From: Lachnoclostridium sp. UBA3320
GTDB taxonomy: Bacteria > Bacillota > Clostridia > Lachnospirales > Lachnospiraceae
DNA length: 10,711 nucleotides
Assembly: GCA_002361175.1 (NCBI GenBank)
Contig: DESG01000056.1
Location: 1 to 10,711 of the forward strand
Direction of reading: 5' to 3'
Within the stretch, counting starts at the first letter, position 1; every line of letters begins with the position of its first letter. The position numbers were made by a program, and so were the translations under genes. Shown here piece after piece: positions 1 through 7,482 of the stretch. The notes below the pieces were generated by a model that was not told where the DNA came from, did no database searches, and worked only from the letters and a program-made list of their open reading frames with translations.

Positions 1-29
1 TTTAAAAAACTTGTAAAGTGGTGCAATAA

Positions 30-53
30 ATGAAAAATCTGAGCAGGAGATGA
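30..53 (+). other. Possible 7-codon leader ORF overlapping the decarboxylase start
   Basis: An ATG at 30 opens a short frame (MKNLSRR) that stops with TGA at 51-53, so its stop overlaps the ATG of the decarboxylase in an ATGA arrangement. Such overlaps are typical of translational coupling. No convincing Shine-Dalgarno sequence precedes the ATG at 30, and a seven-codon frame can occur by chance. It is listed mainly because the downstream gene has an oddly placed ribosome-binding site. Confidence 0.2.
45..49 (+). promoter_or_regulatory. AGGAG ribosome-binding site abutting the decarboxylase ATG
   Basis: AGGAG at 45-49 is a good Shine-Dalgarno core but touches the ATG at 50 with no spacer, where 5-9 nt is usual. 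The frame upstream is open only back to a TAA at 14-16 and contains no ATG, GTG or TTG after that stop. The next in-frame ATG lies about 42 codons inside the gene. The ATG at 50 therefore remains the best start, but initiation may be weak, coupled to the small upstream frame, or at a non-standard codon. Confidence 0.4.
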
Positions 54-1261
54 GTCTGGAAAGCACATCTATTAAAAGGGGAGCTAAAAAGTCAGTTACA
101 TATAAGCATAGTGAAGTCAGTGAATTTAAAGAAGTTGTAACAAAAGATCCTACGCTTCGTCTTTTAGCAGAACAGATGATTGAACAAGGTTATGCATACG
201 ACCCAAAAGATCCAACTGGAAAACCTCAGATTCACGACTTAGATACGCTGTTCAAACTGATAGATGTCATTATAGATACTGCACCTGAATATATGCAGCC
301 AGAAGCACAAGGCAGGGGATTAATCGGTTTTCCAATTAATGCTGTACTGGATTGGTGCATGGGAACACAGGCTGGTTATGCATTTTTCTTGAATGAAAAG
401 GTAAATTCCTGCCTGAATAAAATATTAAATAGATGGTGCGACTTCTTAAACAGCCCTGCATCTACCAACGTGTTAAACACTAATGAAAATGGTTGGCTAT
501 GTCCTGAAGCGGTAAAAGAACTTGAGCTTGATGAATACATAATAGATAAAACAGATGAGCATTATGGTTTCATATCATGGAATGATTTTTTTACCAGACG
601 ATTTAAACCTGGCATGCGTCCAGTTGAGGCACCAGATGATCCTTATGTAATTGTAAACGCCTGTGAATCTGGTGCATGCCGCATAGTACACCATGTAGAA
701 GCAAATACAAAATTCTGGCTAAAGGAACAGCCATATTCCCTTGATTATATGTTGGATCACCATGAATACACAAATCGTTTTATAGGTGGTACGGTATACC
801 AAGCATTTTTGAGTGCTACGCATTATCACTGCTGGCATTCTCCAGTTGATGGAACCATTGATGATGTAAAACTAGTTCCAGGTACTTATTATGCGGAAAT
901 TAACGAATTTCCATATGATTCTGCTGGACCTAATGACTCTCAGGCTTATATCACTCATGTGGCAGCTCGTGCGATTATTATGATTGAAGCAGACAATAAG
1001 GACATTGGAATGGTATGTTTTATGCCTGTTGGTATGAGCGAAGTATCTTCTTGTGATGTTACAGTAAAAAAAGGGAATAGAGTAAAAAAAGGAGACTTTT
1101 TAGGAAAATTCCTTTTTGGTGGTTCTACGCATTGTCTGATTTTTGAACCAAATGTAATTGAAGAATTTGCAATCGATGCTATTCCTGCACCTGATTTCAA
1201 TGATTCAGCCATTCAAAAAGTCGGCAGTAAACTAGCCGTTGCAAAGAAAAAAGAAAAATAG
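50..1261 (+). CDS. Phosphatidylserine decarboxylase-like pyruvoyl decarboxylase
   Basis: This 403-aa protein belongs to the phosphatidylserine decarboxylase family, whose members cleave themselves to create a pyruvoyl cofactor. Residues about 20-190 resemble the extra N-terminal domain (PSDC type) found in soluble family members. The C-terminal half is the catalytic domain: YHCWHSPVDG (259-268) matches the YHR.H.P..G His motif, with H260 and H263 in the places of the two conserved His residues. FGGST (356-360) matches the LGST processing site, with S359 as the likely cleavage and pyruvoyl residue. No membrane segment is visible, unlike lipid-acting Psd. The usual SPADG motif carrying the processing Asp is replaced by NACESG (203-208). 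Together with the dipeptidase gene 42 nt downstream, this suggests an amino-acid or other small substrate, as in the fungal tryptophan decarboxylase PsiD of the same family. The family is certain; the substrate is inferred. Confidence 0.85.
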   Translation: MSLESTSIKRGAKKSVTYKHSEVSEFKEVVTKDPTLRLLAEQMIEQGYAYDPKDPTGKPQIHDLDTLFKLIDVIIDTAPEYMQPEAQGRGLIGFPINAVLDWCMGTQAGYAFFLNEKVNSCLNKILNRWCDFLNSPASTNVLNTNENGWLCPEAVKELELDEYIIDKTDEHYGFISWNDFFTRRFKPGMRPVEAPDDPYVIVNACESGACRIVHHVEANTKFWLKEQPYSLDYMLDHHEYTNRFIGGTVYQAFLSATHYHCWHSPVDGTIDDVKLVPGTYYAEINEFPYDSAGPNDSQAYITHVAARAIIMIEADNKDIGMVCFMPVGMSEVSSCDVTVKKGNRVKKGDFLGKFLFGGSTHCLIFEPNVIEEFAIDAIPAPDFNDSAIQKVGSKLAVAKKKEK

Positions 1262-1290
1262 TTTGTGCAGTAATTATAAATAGTAACCAA

Positions 1291-1297
1291 AAAGGGG
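1291..1297 (+). promoter_or_regulatory. Ribosome-binding site of the C69 dipeptidase
   Basis: AAAGGGG lies 6 nt before the ATG at 1304. It supports that start, which places the predicted nucleophilic Cys at residue 2. No promoter or terminator is apparent in the 42-nt gap after the decarboxylase, consistent with co-transcription. Confidence 0.6.
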
Positions 1298-1303
1298 TAA
1301 AAT

Positions 1304-2725
1304 ATGTGTACAAGTATTGCATGTGGTAAAAATGCATCAGAAGACAGTATGGTACTGATTGCCAGAAATGAGGACTTTCCAACAAATAACTGGAATAAAT
1401 ACATGAAATTTCGCAAAAAACCACCATATACTAAGGGACAGGACAAATGGCAGCTTGGCAATGGTCTGACAGTCCAGACACCAAAAAATTGCTTTTCCTA
1501 CTGTTCCATGCCAGACGCACAGAGCATAGATGAAGCTGTCTGTGATGTTGGCGACCATTTTTTGTTTGAAGCAAGGGGAATTAATGAAAAAGATGTTGCA
1601 ATTACCGCAACAAATTCACTACAAACAAATGATATGGCAATGGCGGCAGACCCATTTATTTCGTCTCCTGGTATAGAAGAATCTATAATTGCCACACTTT
1701 TGTTGCCACAGGCAAAAAGTGCCAGACATGCTGTCAATTTGTTAGGACAGTATGTAACAAAATATGGTGCTAATGAAGCAAATGGTGTTTTAATGGCTGA
1801 TGAAAATGAAGTATGGTATTTAGAAATCGGTTCTAGACAGCATTGGATTGCTGTACGGATTCCAGATGATAAATATCTTGTAGTTTCAAATAGTATGCGA
1901 ATTCATGATGTAGACTTGACGGATACAGAACATGTAGTAACCTCTGAAGGTTTGTATGATTTTGTGGTAGAACATAGTTTGCTTAAAAATCCAAAACCAG
2001 AAAAGTTTGATTTTGCTGCGGCATTCGGGCAGCAGGAAAAATCAGAATCTGGTGAAATTGACCCATATTATAATATAGACCGTATTTGGCTAGCGCAAAA
2101 TATCCTCTCACCATCACAAAAAATAAAAGTAAGGCAAAAAACTTATGAATTGTTTCTAAAACCAGATAAACCTATTACACCTGCAGATGTTATGAAAGTA
2201 CTGCGCAGTACTTTTAAAGGGACACCACTAGAACATGAACCTGATGCTACTCGTCCAATCGGTGTAGTACGCACCTTGCAGAGCCATATTATGACAGTAA
2301 ACAGTCAGCTTCCAGATGGACTGAAAGGAGTTATTTGGCAGGCTATGGGAAGTCCAATTTGCAGTATTTATGTACCATTCTATGCACTGGTAGATGAAAT
2401 TCCAGAGGCATATGCATGTGGTGATTCTGCTTCTTTTTCACTAGATAGTATATGGTGGACATGGAGAGGTCTGTTTGCTCTAGCTGACCAGATGGATGCT
2501 CTGGATAATCTTACAAATTATTGTAAAACTTGGGAAAATTATTTTATCAAATCACACAAAGCTATGAATAAAATTCTGGAACAGTTTTCATCAGTTAATA
2601 TTTCAGATGCACAGTTGATAGCCAAAACTTACAGTAAAAATAATTTGTCCTTAATCGCTGACTCTACTGTAGAAAAATATCAATCTATGATGGCTATACT
2701 ATCAGACAATCAAAAAGATAAATAA
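1304..2725 (+). CDS. C69 family dipeptidase (PepD-like)
   Basis: This 473-aa protein is a full-length peptidase family C69 (Ntn-hydrolase) dipeptidase, which hydrolyses a broad range of dipeptides, most likely in the cytoplasm because no signal peptide is present. The N-terminus MCTSIACGKNAS places Cys2 as the nucleophile, exposed once Met1 is removed. It is followed by the family's ARNEDF segment (20-25), GINEKDVAITATNS (92-105), and a conserved core with YGANEANG (154-161), VWYLEIG (170-176) and RIPDDKYLVVSN (185-196). MGSPICSIYVPFY further on is also typical. The start is fixed by the Cys and by a good ribosome-binding site. It follows the decarboxylase by 42 nt and ends at a strong terminator, so the two form an operon. 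Dipeptide cleavage could feed free amino acids to the decarboxylase; that link is inference. Confidence 0.92.
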   Translation: MCTSIACGKNASEDSMVLIARNEDFPTNNWNKYMKFRKKPPYTKGQDKWQLGNGLTVQTPKNCFSYCSMPDAQSIDEAVCDVGDHFLFEARGINEKDVAITATNSLQTNDMAMAADPFISSPGIEESIIATLLLPQAKSARHAVNLLGQYVTKYGANEANGVLMADENEVWYLEIGSRQHWIAVRIPDDKYLVVSNSMRIHDVDLTDTEHVVTSEGLYDFVVEHSLLKNPKPEKFDFAAAFGQQEKSESGEIDPYYNIDRIWLAQNILSPSQKIKVRQKTYELFLKPDKPITPADVMKVLRSTFKGTPLEHEPDATRPIGVVRTLQSHIMTVNSQLPDGLKGVIWQAMGSPICSIYVPFYALVDEIPEAYACGDSASFSLDSIWWTWRGLFALADQMDALDNLTNYCKTWENYFIKSHKAMNKILEQFSSVNISDAQLIAKTYSKNNLSLIADSTVEKYQSMMAILSDNQKDK

Positions 2726-2730
2726 TATAA

Positions 2731-2771
2731 TAAGATGAGATTTGTATTGCAAATCTCATCTTAGTTTTTTT
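2731..2771 (+). terminator. Rho-independent terminator of the decarboxylase-dipeptidase operon
   Basis: A perfect 14-bp inverted repeat (2731-2744 with 2750-2763) encloses a 5-nt loop and is followed by G and seven T residues (2765-2771). It begins 6 nt after the dipeptidase stop. Because the glucanase gene converges on it and ends at 2796, the same hairpin may also stop transcription on the minus strand, where the sequence beyond the stem is U-rich but has no immediate U run. Confidence 0.93.
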
Positions 2772-2795
2772 GCAAGTGTTGAACTATTTATCTGA

Positions 2796-4811
2796 TTATT
2801 TTTTTACCTGTACAGTTGCATTTACTTTATATGTCTTATCACATTGTGTAACTGTCACCAAAACTTTTGTTTTGCCAACTTTCTTTCCTTTTACAACACC
2901 TTTTGATGTTACAGCAGCAATTTTTTTATTTGCTATTTTATAAGATACATTAGCTCCATCTGCCAAATTTTTAATGCTAATTGTCTTCTTTTTCCCAACT
3001 TTTACATTAATTTTAGCTACAGAAGGTTTTCCAAGTGATTTTTCGCTTGTTACTGTATCTCCAGACACAGCCAGCCAGATATCTGTTTTATTTTCGTCAT
3101 AAAATTCAACTTCTAATCTGATTGGTCCTTGTTTCCCTTTTACTGTATCATCTGTAAAGAAGTTATTTGTAACTACAAGTAGTTCTTTTTGATAGTCTGG
3201 GTAAAACACGTTCTGATATTCTAAATATTTCCACCAACTAGATTGTGGTCCAATTTTGCCATTTGCTCCATAAGCAGCCATTCTGCGTATTCTGCTACCG
3301 TTATATGTGACTGGAATTTCAATACCGTCTGCTGTTGTACCTTTAGCACTTCCAATAGATACTGTGCTATGTTTTACAAGATATTCATGCCATGGTGCAC
3401 CAGCACTGAATGTAAATGTCAAATCTGCAAATGTGCCATATGTGTTATTTGCCATTTTATCATATGCTTCATTTACAAAATTATGGTTAAGTGTAATAGT
3501 TGCTGTTTGTTCATTATATGTATAGTCTGTTCCTTGTGTAGCTCCTTCGATGCCAGTAAATGTATTGCCGTTTAATGTAAGTGGTATTTCAATATCGTTT
3601 TCTGCCTTTTTGTTAAAATAGATTGTATCAAGTCCTGTTGCATATGAAGACCTTTGTTTCATAGATGTCTGAATCATTGTGCCAACTAAAGGTTTTTTCC
3701 AAGAATAGTCTGTAGTAAGACGGTCAATGCCAGAGCCATTATCCCAGAACATTAAGTTAATGCCATCTTGTTCTAATGCTTTTTTGCCCATGTATTCATA
3801 ATATTTAAGTTCTTCGCCCTGTTCAAGACAGTCGTCACCTTTATCATAGCCAAGTAATCCATATTCACCGACAATAACACCAAAACCATTTTTTACAAAT
3901 GTTTCATTTAGACCACTAAAGAATTTATCTGCTGCTTTTCTTGGTGTGTTTCCATCATCTCCAAGTGATTCATCAAATTCTGTAATTCCAAGGTTGGCAC
4001 TATAAACCCATTCACTATAATAGTGAACTGTTGCAATTAAATTTGGGTCATTTAATTCCTGCATAAGATTTAACAGTGATTGTACTTTGGTATCAGCGTC
4101 ATTTGTATTCAATGTTGGCATAACAATCATACGCTTGTCGTTATTGCCGCCACTTTTACGAATAATATCGTAAGCAGCCTTATTTAAACTTTCCAAAAGC
4201 TTTAATTGCTCTGCTTCTTCTCCATGACTAAACTGTGGTTCGTTAATTGTTTCAAAACAAACTTGCTCTGGCTCATCTTTTAAATATGCAGCAAGCTGTT
4301 CCCAAAGTTGTGTATATGTTACGTATTCTGAAGCTTTGGCATTTCCATTCCATTCATTTAGCCAAATCCAAGAATCATGATGAATATTGATTAAGACATA
4401 TAATCCTTCCTCTACAGCCCAGTCAACGACTTCTTTATATCTTGCCAGCCATTTTGAGTCAATAGTATATACTCCATTATTTTCTGTAAAACGGTGATAT
4501 AGTGTAAGTGGTATACGAATGCTTTTAAAGCCTTTTTCTTTAATCGAATGAATCAGTTCTCTTGTTACGACAGGATTGCCCCATGCTTCTTCACCTTTAT
4601 CTTCGACTGTTAAGTCAGTATCTACTCCATCAAATGTATTGCCTAAGTTCCATCCTGCACCCATAGCAGCCACGTACTGTTTTGATGCTGACAATTCACT
4701 TGTAGTAGTTGTTACATTTTCCTCTGCATTAACAGATATAGAAGATGTAGAAACTCCCACTACAATAAGCGCAGCAGATAGTATGCTAGCAATTAGTTTT
4801 TTTACCTTCAT
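2796..4811 (-). CDS. Secreted GH5 endo-beta-glucanase with CBM_X2, CBM46-like and Big_2 domains
   Basis: This 671-aa secreted glycoside hydrolase probably cuts beta-1,4-glucans such as cellulose, xyloglucan or mixed-linkage glucan. A signal peptide covers residues 1-29 (KVKK, hydrophobic core, cleavage near VNA-EE). The GH5 domain spans about 45-390: WNLGNTFDG (54-62), AWGNP (76-80), RIPLT (99-103), IHHD (143-146), acid/base E191 in INEP, HYY (263-265), nucleophile E316 in VGEYG and FWDNG (355-359). The pattern fits GH5 subfamily 4. A CBM_X2-like Ig module follows (about 397-475, LTLNGNTFTGI and LTFTFSAGAP). A CBM46-like module comes next (about 480-585), rich in aromatics (W526, W527, Y529, F536, Y537, Y540). 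A Lys-rich Big_2 domain ends the protein (about 596-671). No dockerin, SLH or LPXTG anchor is seen. The gene is monocistronic, and AGGGGG-type bases 6 nt upstream support the ATG. Confidence 0.93.
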   Translation of the reverse strand: MKVKKLIASILSAALIVVGVSTSSISVNAEENVTTTTSELSASKQYVAAMGAGWNLGNTFDGVDTDLTVEDKGEEAWGNPVVTRELIHSIKEKGFKSIRIPLTLYHRFTENNGVYTIDSKWLARYKEVVDWAVEEGLYVLINIHHDSWIWLNEWNGNAKASEYVTYTQLWEQLAAYLKDEPEQVCFETINEPQFSHGEEAEQLKLLESLNKAAYDIIRKSGGNNDKRMIVMPTLNTNDADTKVQSLLNLMQELNDPNLIATVHYYSEWVYSANLGITEFDESLGDDGNTPRKAADKFFSGLNETFVKNGFGVIVGEYGLLGYDKGDDCLEQGEELKYYEYMGKKALEQDGINLMFWDNGSGIDRLTTDYSWKKPLVGTMIQTSMKQRSSYATGLDTIYFNKKAENDIEIPLTLNGNTFTGIEGATQGTDYTYNEQTATITLNHNFVNEAYDKMANNTYGTFADLTFTFSAGAPWHEYLVKHSTVSIGSAKGTTADGIEIPVTYNGSRIRRMAAYGANGKIGPQSSWWKYLEYQNVFYPDYQKELLVVTNNFFTDDTVKGKQGPIRLEVEFYDENKTDIWLAVSGDTVTSEKSLGKPSVAKINVKVGKKKTISIKNLADGANVSYKIANKKIAAVTSKGVVKGKKVGKTKVLVTVTQCDKTYKVNATVQVKK

Positions 4812-4817
4812 AAAAAT

Positions 4818-4824
4818 CCCCCTT
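4818..4824 (-). promoter_or_regulatory. Ribosome-binding site of the GH5 gene
   Basis: The minus strand reads AAGGGGG here, 6 nt before the ATG at 4811. This is a strong Shine-Dalgarno match and fixes the start at the first residue of a clear signal peptide. Confidence 0.6.
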
Positions 4825-4863
4825 ATTTTCTTTTTAAAAGTTGCACAACCTTTCTTAATTTTT

Positions 4864-4872
4864 AGTATATCA
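4864..4872 (-). promoter_or_regulatory. Extended -10 promoter of the GH5 gene
   Basis: The minus strand reads TGATATACT: a TATACT -10 box (4864-4869) with the TG of an extended -10 element one base upstream. No good -35 box is seen 17 bp further up, which is common for extended -10 promoters. The predicted transcript start is near 4857, giving a 5' leader of about 45 nt. Confidence 0.5.
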
Positions 4873-4949
4873 GAAGCCTATTTTAAAAAATACATGGTTT
4901 TTCAGAGTTTTTTTACATTGAAATTTATATAAAGTTTGTGACCTTATTA

Positions 4950-4978
4950 TTGAAATTAATAATCAAATAGTTTATAGT
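4950..4978 (+). promoter_or_regulatory. Sigma-A-type promoter of the MutS-like gene
   Basis: TTGAAA (4950-4955) and TATAGT (4973-4978) are separated by exactly 17 bp, a near-consensus housekeeping promoter. The predicted start is near 4985, about 26 nt before the ATG at 5011. A 6-bp inverted repeat (ATTATT at 4946-4951 and AATAAT at 4958-4963) overlaps the -35 box; in DNA this AT-rich it may be chance. Confidence 0.65.
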
Positions 4979-5010
4979 ATATTTATTAAGAAAGGAAAAT
5001 TAAAAAAACT

Positions 5011-6699
5011 ATGGACACAACATATAAAATCACAATAATTGCCATTTTATTGGTGATATTTCTTATATGTAAAGGAGTTTATGACGAGAGAAAATATAGA
5101 CATAGACTTTATAAACATCTAAAAGATTCATGGGGTAAACCATCAAGAAAAGAGTATACCTATGATATAATGGAGGCAATAAAATATTATTATAATCAAA
5201 GCAGACAGGATGGCGATGTTGATGATATAACATGCAATGATTTAAATATGGACGCTGTTTATGCATGTATTAATCATACACAAACTTCAATAGGTGAAGA
5301 GTATCTTTATATGTTGCTTCGCAAGCCATGTACAGATATTTCTGTGCTTAAAGAGAGAGAGGATATAATAAACCTTATAGATACCAGTGGTGACAAGCGC
5401 ACAAAGCTTCAGGCAGCGCTTGCAGTTATGGGAAAACTTGATAAAATTTCAGTTTATCAGTATTTTGAAAAAGCTGGCAGTGTAGAAATTGGCAATAAGC
5501 TCTATCATATTTGCTGTGGACTTGCACTAGTTATATCAATACTTTTGTGCCTTATAAAACCAGAGGTATTTGTACTTGTATCAGTTTTTGTAATTATATA
5601 TAATGTATTAAGCTACTATAAAAATAAGGCAAAAGTTGACCATTATATCAAGATTTTTGCATTTGTGGCAAGGACAAGGATACAGTCAGAAGATATTGCT
5701 AAAGTAGAAATAGATGGGCTATCAAAATATCAGGAGCGTCTTTTAAAATGTACAAAAAGCTTGAAAAAATTTAGTAAAAACAGCTGGATTGTTTCAGGCA
5801 GTAATATGGGTGGAAGTATAGCAGATTCCCTTATGGATTATATAAGAATTCTTTTTCATATAGATTTGATAAAAATGTGTAATATGGCGCATGAGCTTAA
5901 AAAGCACAAAGATGAATTAATAGAAATTTTTAATATTATTGGCTATATAGATAGTATGGTTTCTGTTGCATCATTTAGGGCAGGGCTTAAAAGCTGGTGT
6001 GTGCCTAAGCTTTATAACACTACAGGCAAAAAAGATATAAAGATGGAATTTACGGATTTATACCATCCCCTTATAGAAAATCCTGTAAAAAATTCTATTA
6101 AGACAGACAGAGGTATACTTATTACAGGCTCTAATGCTTCTGGAAAGTCAGTGTTTATAAAAACAGTAGCGGTTAATGCAATATTTGCACAGACAATTCA
6201 CACAGTTCTTGCAAAAAATTATAAATCATGTTTTTACCATATATATTCATCAATGGCATTAAGAGATGATATTTTTAACAGTGAAAGTTATTATATTGTG
6301 GAAATAAAATCACTTAAAAGAATCCTTGACAAGGCTTTGGAAGCAAAGATACCAGTACTTTGTTTTATTGATGAGGTCTTACGTGGAACTAATACACTTG
6401 AGCGGATTGCATCTTCTTCGGAGATACTTAGACAGATAGCAAAACTTGGCTCTATGTGCTTTGCTGCTACACACGACCTTGAACTTTCAAAGATACTGGC
6501 AGGGTATTTTAATAATTACCATTTTGAAGAAACTGTAGAAGAAAACAATGTTGTTTTTGACTATAAGTTAAGGGAAGGCAGTACAAATACACGCAATGCA
6601 ATTAAACTTCTTAATATGATAGGATATGACCCATCTGTTATATTAAGAGCAGAAAGGGCAGCGCAGTATTTTCTAGAAAATGGTGTATGGAAAGTATAA
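5011..6699 (+). CDS. Membrane-anchored MutS-like ATPase
   Basis: This 562-aa protein has the core and ATPase domains of the MutS family but not the N-terminal mismatch-reading domain of MutS1 or the Smr nuclease tail of MutS2. A transmembrane helix lies at about 7-22, and a hairpin of two more at about 166-182 and 185-202. The lever/core region includes TQTSIGEEYLYMLLRKP (90-106). The ATPase has YHPL (351-354), Walker A TGSNASGKS (372-380, K379), Walker B with D454-E455 in CFIDEV, the RGTNTLER dimer-interface segment (458-465) and ATHD with switch H488 (486-489). All key ATPase residues are intact. Related membrane MutS-like proteins occur widely in Firmicutes with no settled function; classical mismatch repair is unlikely. 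AAAGGA about 15 nt upstream is a loosely spaced ribosome-binding site. Its Ile codons are often ATA, as in the following genes. Confidence 0.88.
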   Translation: MDTTYKITIIAILLVIFLICKGVYDERKYRHRLYKHLKDSWGKPSRKEYTYDIMEAIKYYYNQSRQDGDVDDITCNDLNMDAVYACINHTQTSIGEEYLYMLLRKPCTDISVLKEREDIINLIDTSGDKRTKLQAALAVMGKLDKISVYQYFEKAGSVEIGNKLYHICCGLALVISILLCLIKPEVFVLVSVFVIIYNVLSYYKNKAKVDHYIKIFAFVARTRIQSEDIAKVEIDGLSKYQERLLKCTKSLKKFSKNSWIVSGSNMGGSIADSLMDYIRILFHIDLIKMCNMAHELKKHKDELIEIFNIIGYIDSMVSVASFRAGLKSWCVPKLYNTTGKKDIKMEFTDLYHPLIENPVKNSIKTDRGILITGSNASGKSVFIKTVAVNAIFAQTIHTVLAKNYKSCFYHIYSSMALRDDIFNSESYYIVEIKSLKRILDKALEAKIPVLCFIDEVLRGTNTLERIASSSEILRQIAKLGSMCFAATHDLELSKILAGYFNNYHFEETVEENNVVFDYKLREGSTNTRNAIKLLNMIGYDPSVILRAERAAQYFLENGVWKV

Positions 6700-6719
6700 T
6701 TTTAAAACTTTATGTTTTG

Positions 6720-6725
6720 TATAAT
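6720..6725 (+). promoter_or_regulatory. Possible -10 box before the BofC-like gene
   Basis: A perfect TATAAT sits in the 75-nt gap after the MutS-like gene. The hexamer 17 bp upstream (TAATTT) is a poor -35 box, so promoter strength is uncertain. If used, transcription would begin near 6732 and give the BofC-like and flavoprotein genes expression independent of the MutS-like gene. Confidence 0.35.
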
Positions 6726-6774
6726 TATATTTTTGCCGGGCAATACTACATAAAAAGAAAGGTCCGGTGGTTTT

Positions 6775-7461
6775 ATGGGAAGAAAAACTAAATATTTTTG
6801 CAGCATATGTGCTATGCTTGCGATGTTTGCTCTTGGTAATTATATCAGTTACAAGTCAGCTTTAAATCATTTTGAAAAAATGCAGTCAGACAGTGAAGAA
6901 AAGACATACAGCCAATTTGAAGCTTATGTCTCAGAAAAAATTGATTCAAAGTATAAGGAACTTGAGCAAGAGCGGCAGCAGACAGAAGAAAGTGTTTTGA
7001 CAGATTCAAGCGGGCATGATAAATTAGGGGTTCAGACTATTTACCAAATTGAAAATTATAACTCTTTAAAAGATACGACAGCTATTGAATATGAAACACT
7101 TCCAGAAGAACTTATTGGCTTTACAAGAGAAGAGGCAGATGAGTATTGTAGAAATTATATAAAAAATATGCCAGCAGAAGAATTTTTAAAAGGGCTGCAA
7201 AGTATGGGTGTAACAGGCTTTTCTAATGAACGTCTTATTGTTAAAAAAATTTATGACAGTTCGAAGGTGAAGTTTAAGTATTATTTGATTGCAGTTGATG
7301 GAGAAGTAGTGGCATATTATGGTGATAAGAAGACAGTGTATGAATATACAGGAATAGAAACACAGTTACTGCCAGCAAAGGAAAGACGTGCGCTTAAAAA
7401 TGGAATTGAAGTAAGTGATGAAGAAGAATTATACAGTATACTTGAAAATTATTCATCATAG
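6775..7461 (+). CDS. Signal-anchored BofC C-terminal-like protein
   Basis: This 228-aa protein has one N-terminal hydrophobic segment (about 7-24) after a short basic start, so it is probably anchored in the membrane with the rest outside the cell. Residues about 33-72 are highly charged (Glu, Lys, Gln) and likely form a coiled coil. The C-terminal region (about 108-228) resembles the BofC C-terminal fold seen in many Lachnospiraceae proteins: a helical LPEELIGFTREEADEY start, then a beta-rich part with VYEYTGIETQLLP and the closing ELYSILENYSS. In Bacillus, BofC is a forespore inhibitor of the SpoIVB protease; a similar role here is only a guess. GGTGG 4 nt before the ATG, or AAAGG 12 nt before, could serve as ribosome-binding site. 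It precedes the flavoprotein by 21 nt, a pairing I recall from related genomes. Confidence 0.65.
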   Translation: MGRKTKYFCSICAMLAMFALGNYISYKSALNHFEKMQSDSEEKTYSQFEAYVSEKIDSKYKELEQERQQTEESVLTDSSGHDKLGVQTIYQIENYNSLKDTTAIEYETLPEELIGFTREEADEYCRNYIKNMPAEEFLKGLQSMGVTGFSNERLIVKKIYDSSKVKFKYYLIAVDGEVVAYYGDKKTVYEYTGIETQLLPAKERRALKNGIEVSDEEELYSILENYSS

Positions 7462-7472
7462 GAAATGTATAT

Positions 7473-7477
7473 GAGGT
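7473..7477 (+). promoter_or_regulatory. Ribosome-binding site of the flavoprotein
   Basis: GAGGT lies 5 nt before the ATG at 7483, in the 21-nt gap after the BofC-like gene. It supports both the start and a shared transcript. Confidence 0.55.
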
Positions 7478-7482
7478 AGCAA

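Noticed and set aside
3243..3575. Plus-strand 110-codon Cys-rich open frame inside the glucanase gene
   Set aside because: It lies fully antisense to the CBM part of a well-supported GH5 gene, has no ribosome-binding site, and its odd Cys-rich composition is what reading that strand backwards gives.
4576..4932. Plus-strand 118-codon frame running from the glucanase N-terminus into the intergenic gap
   Set aside because: It is antisense to the signal peptide and GH5 start, has no ribosome-binding site or recognisable domain, and runs through the GH5 promoter.
4946..4963. 6-bp inverted repeat overlapping the -35 box of the MutS-like gene, considered as an operator
   Set aside because: Both arms are pure A/T in a very AT-rich gap with no extension or match to a known regulator, so chance is the simpler explanation.
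6733..6743. Near-palindrome TTGCCGGGCAA between the MutS-like and BofC-like genes, considered as a terminator
   Set aside because: The loop would be a single base and no T run follows, so it cannot act as an intrinsic terminator.
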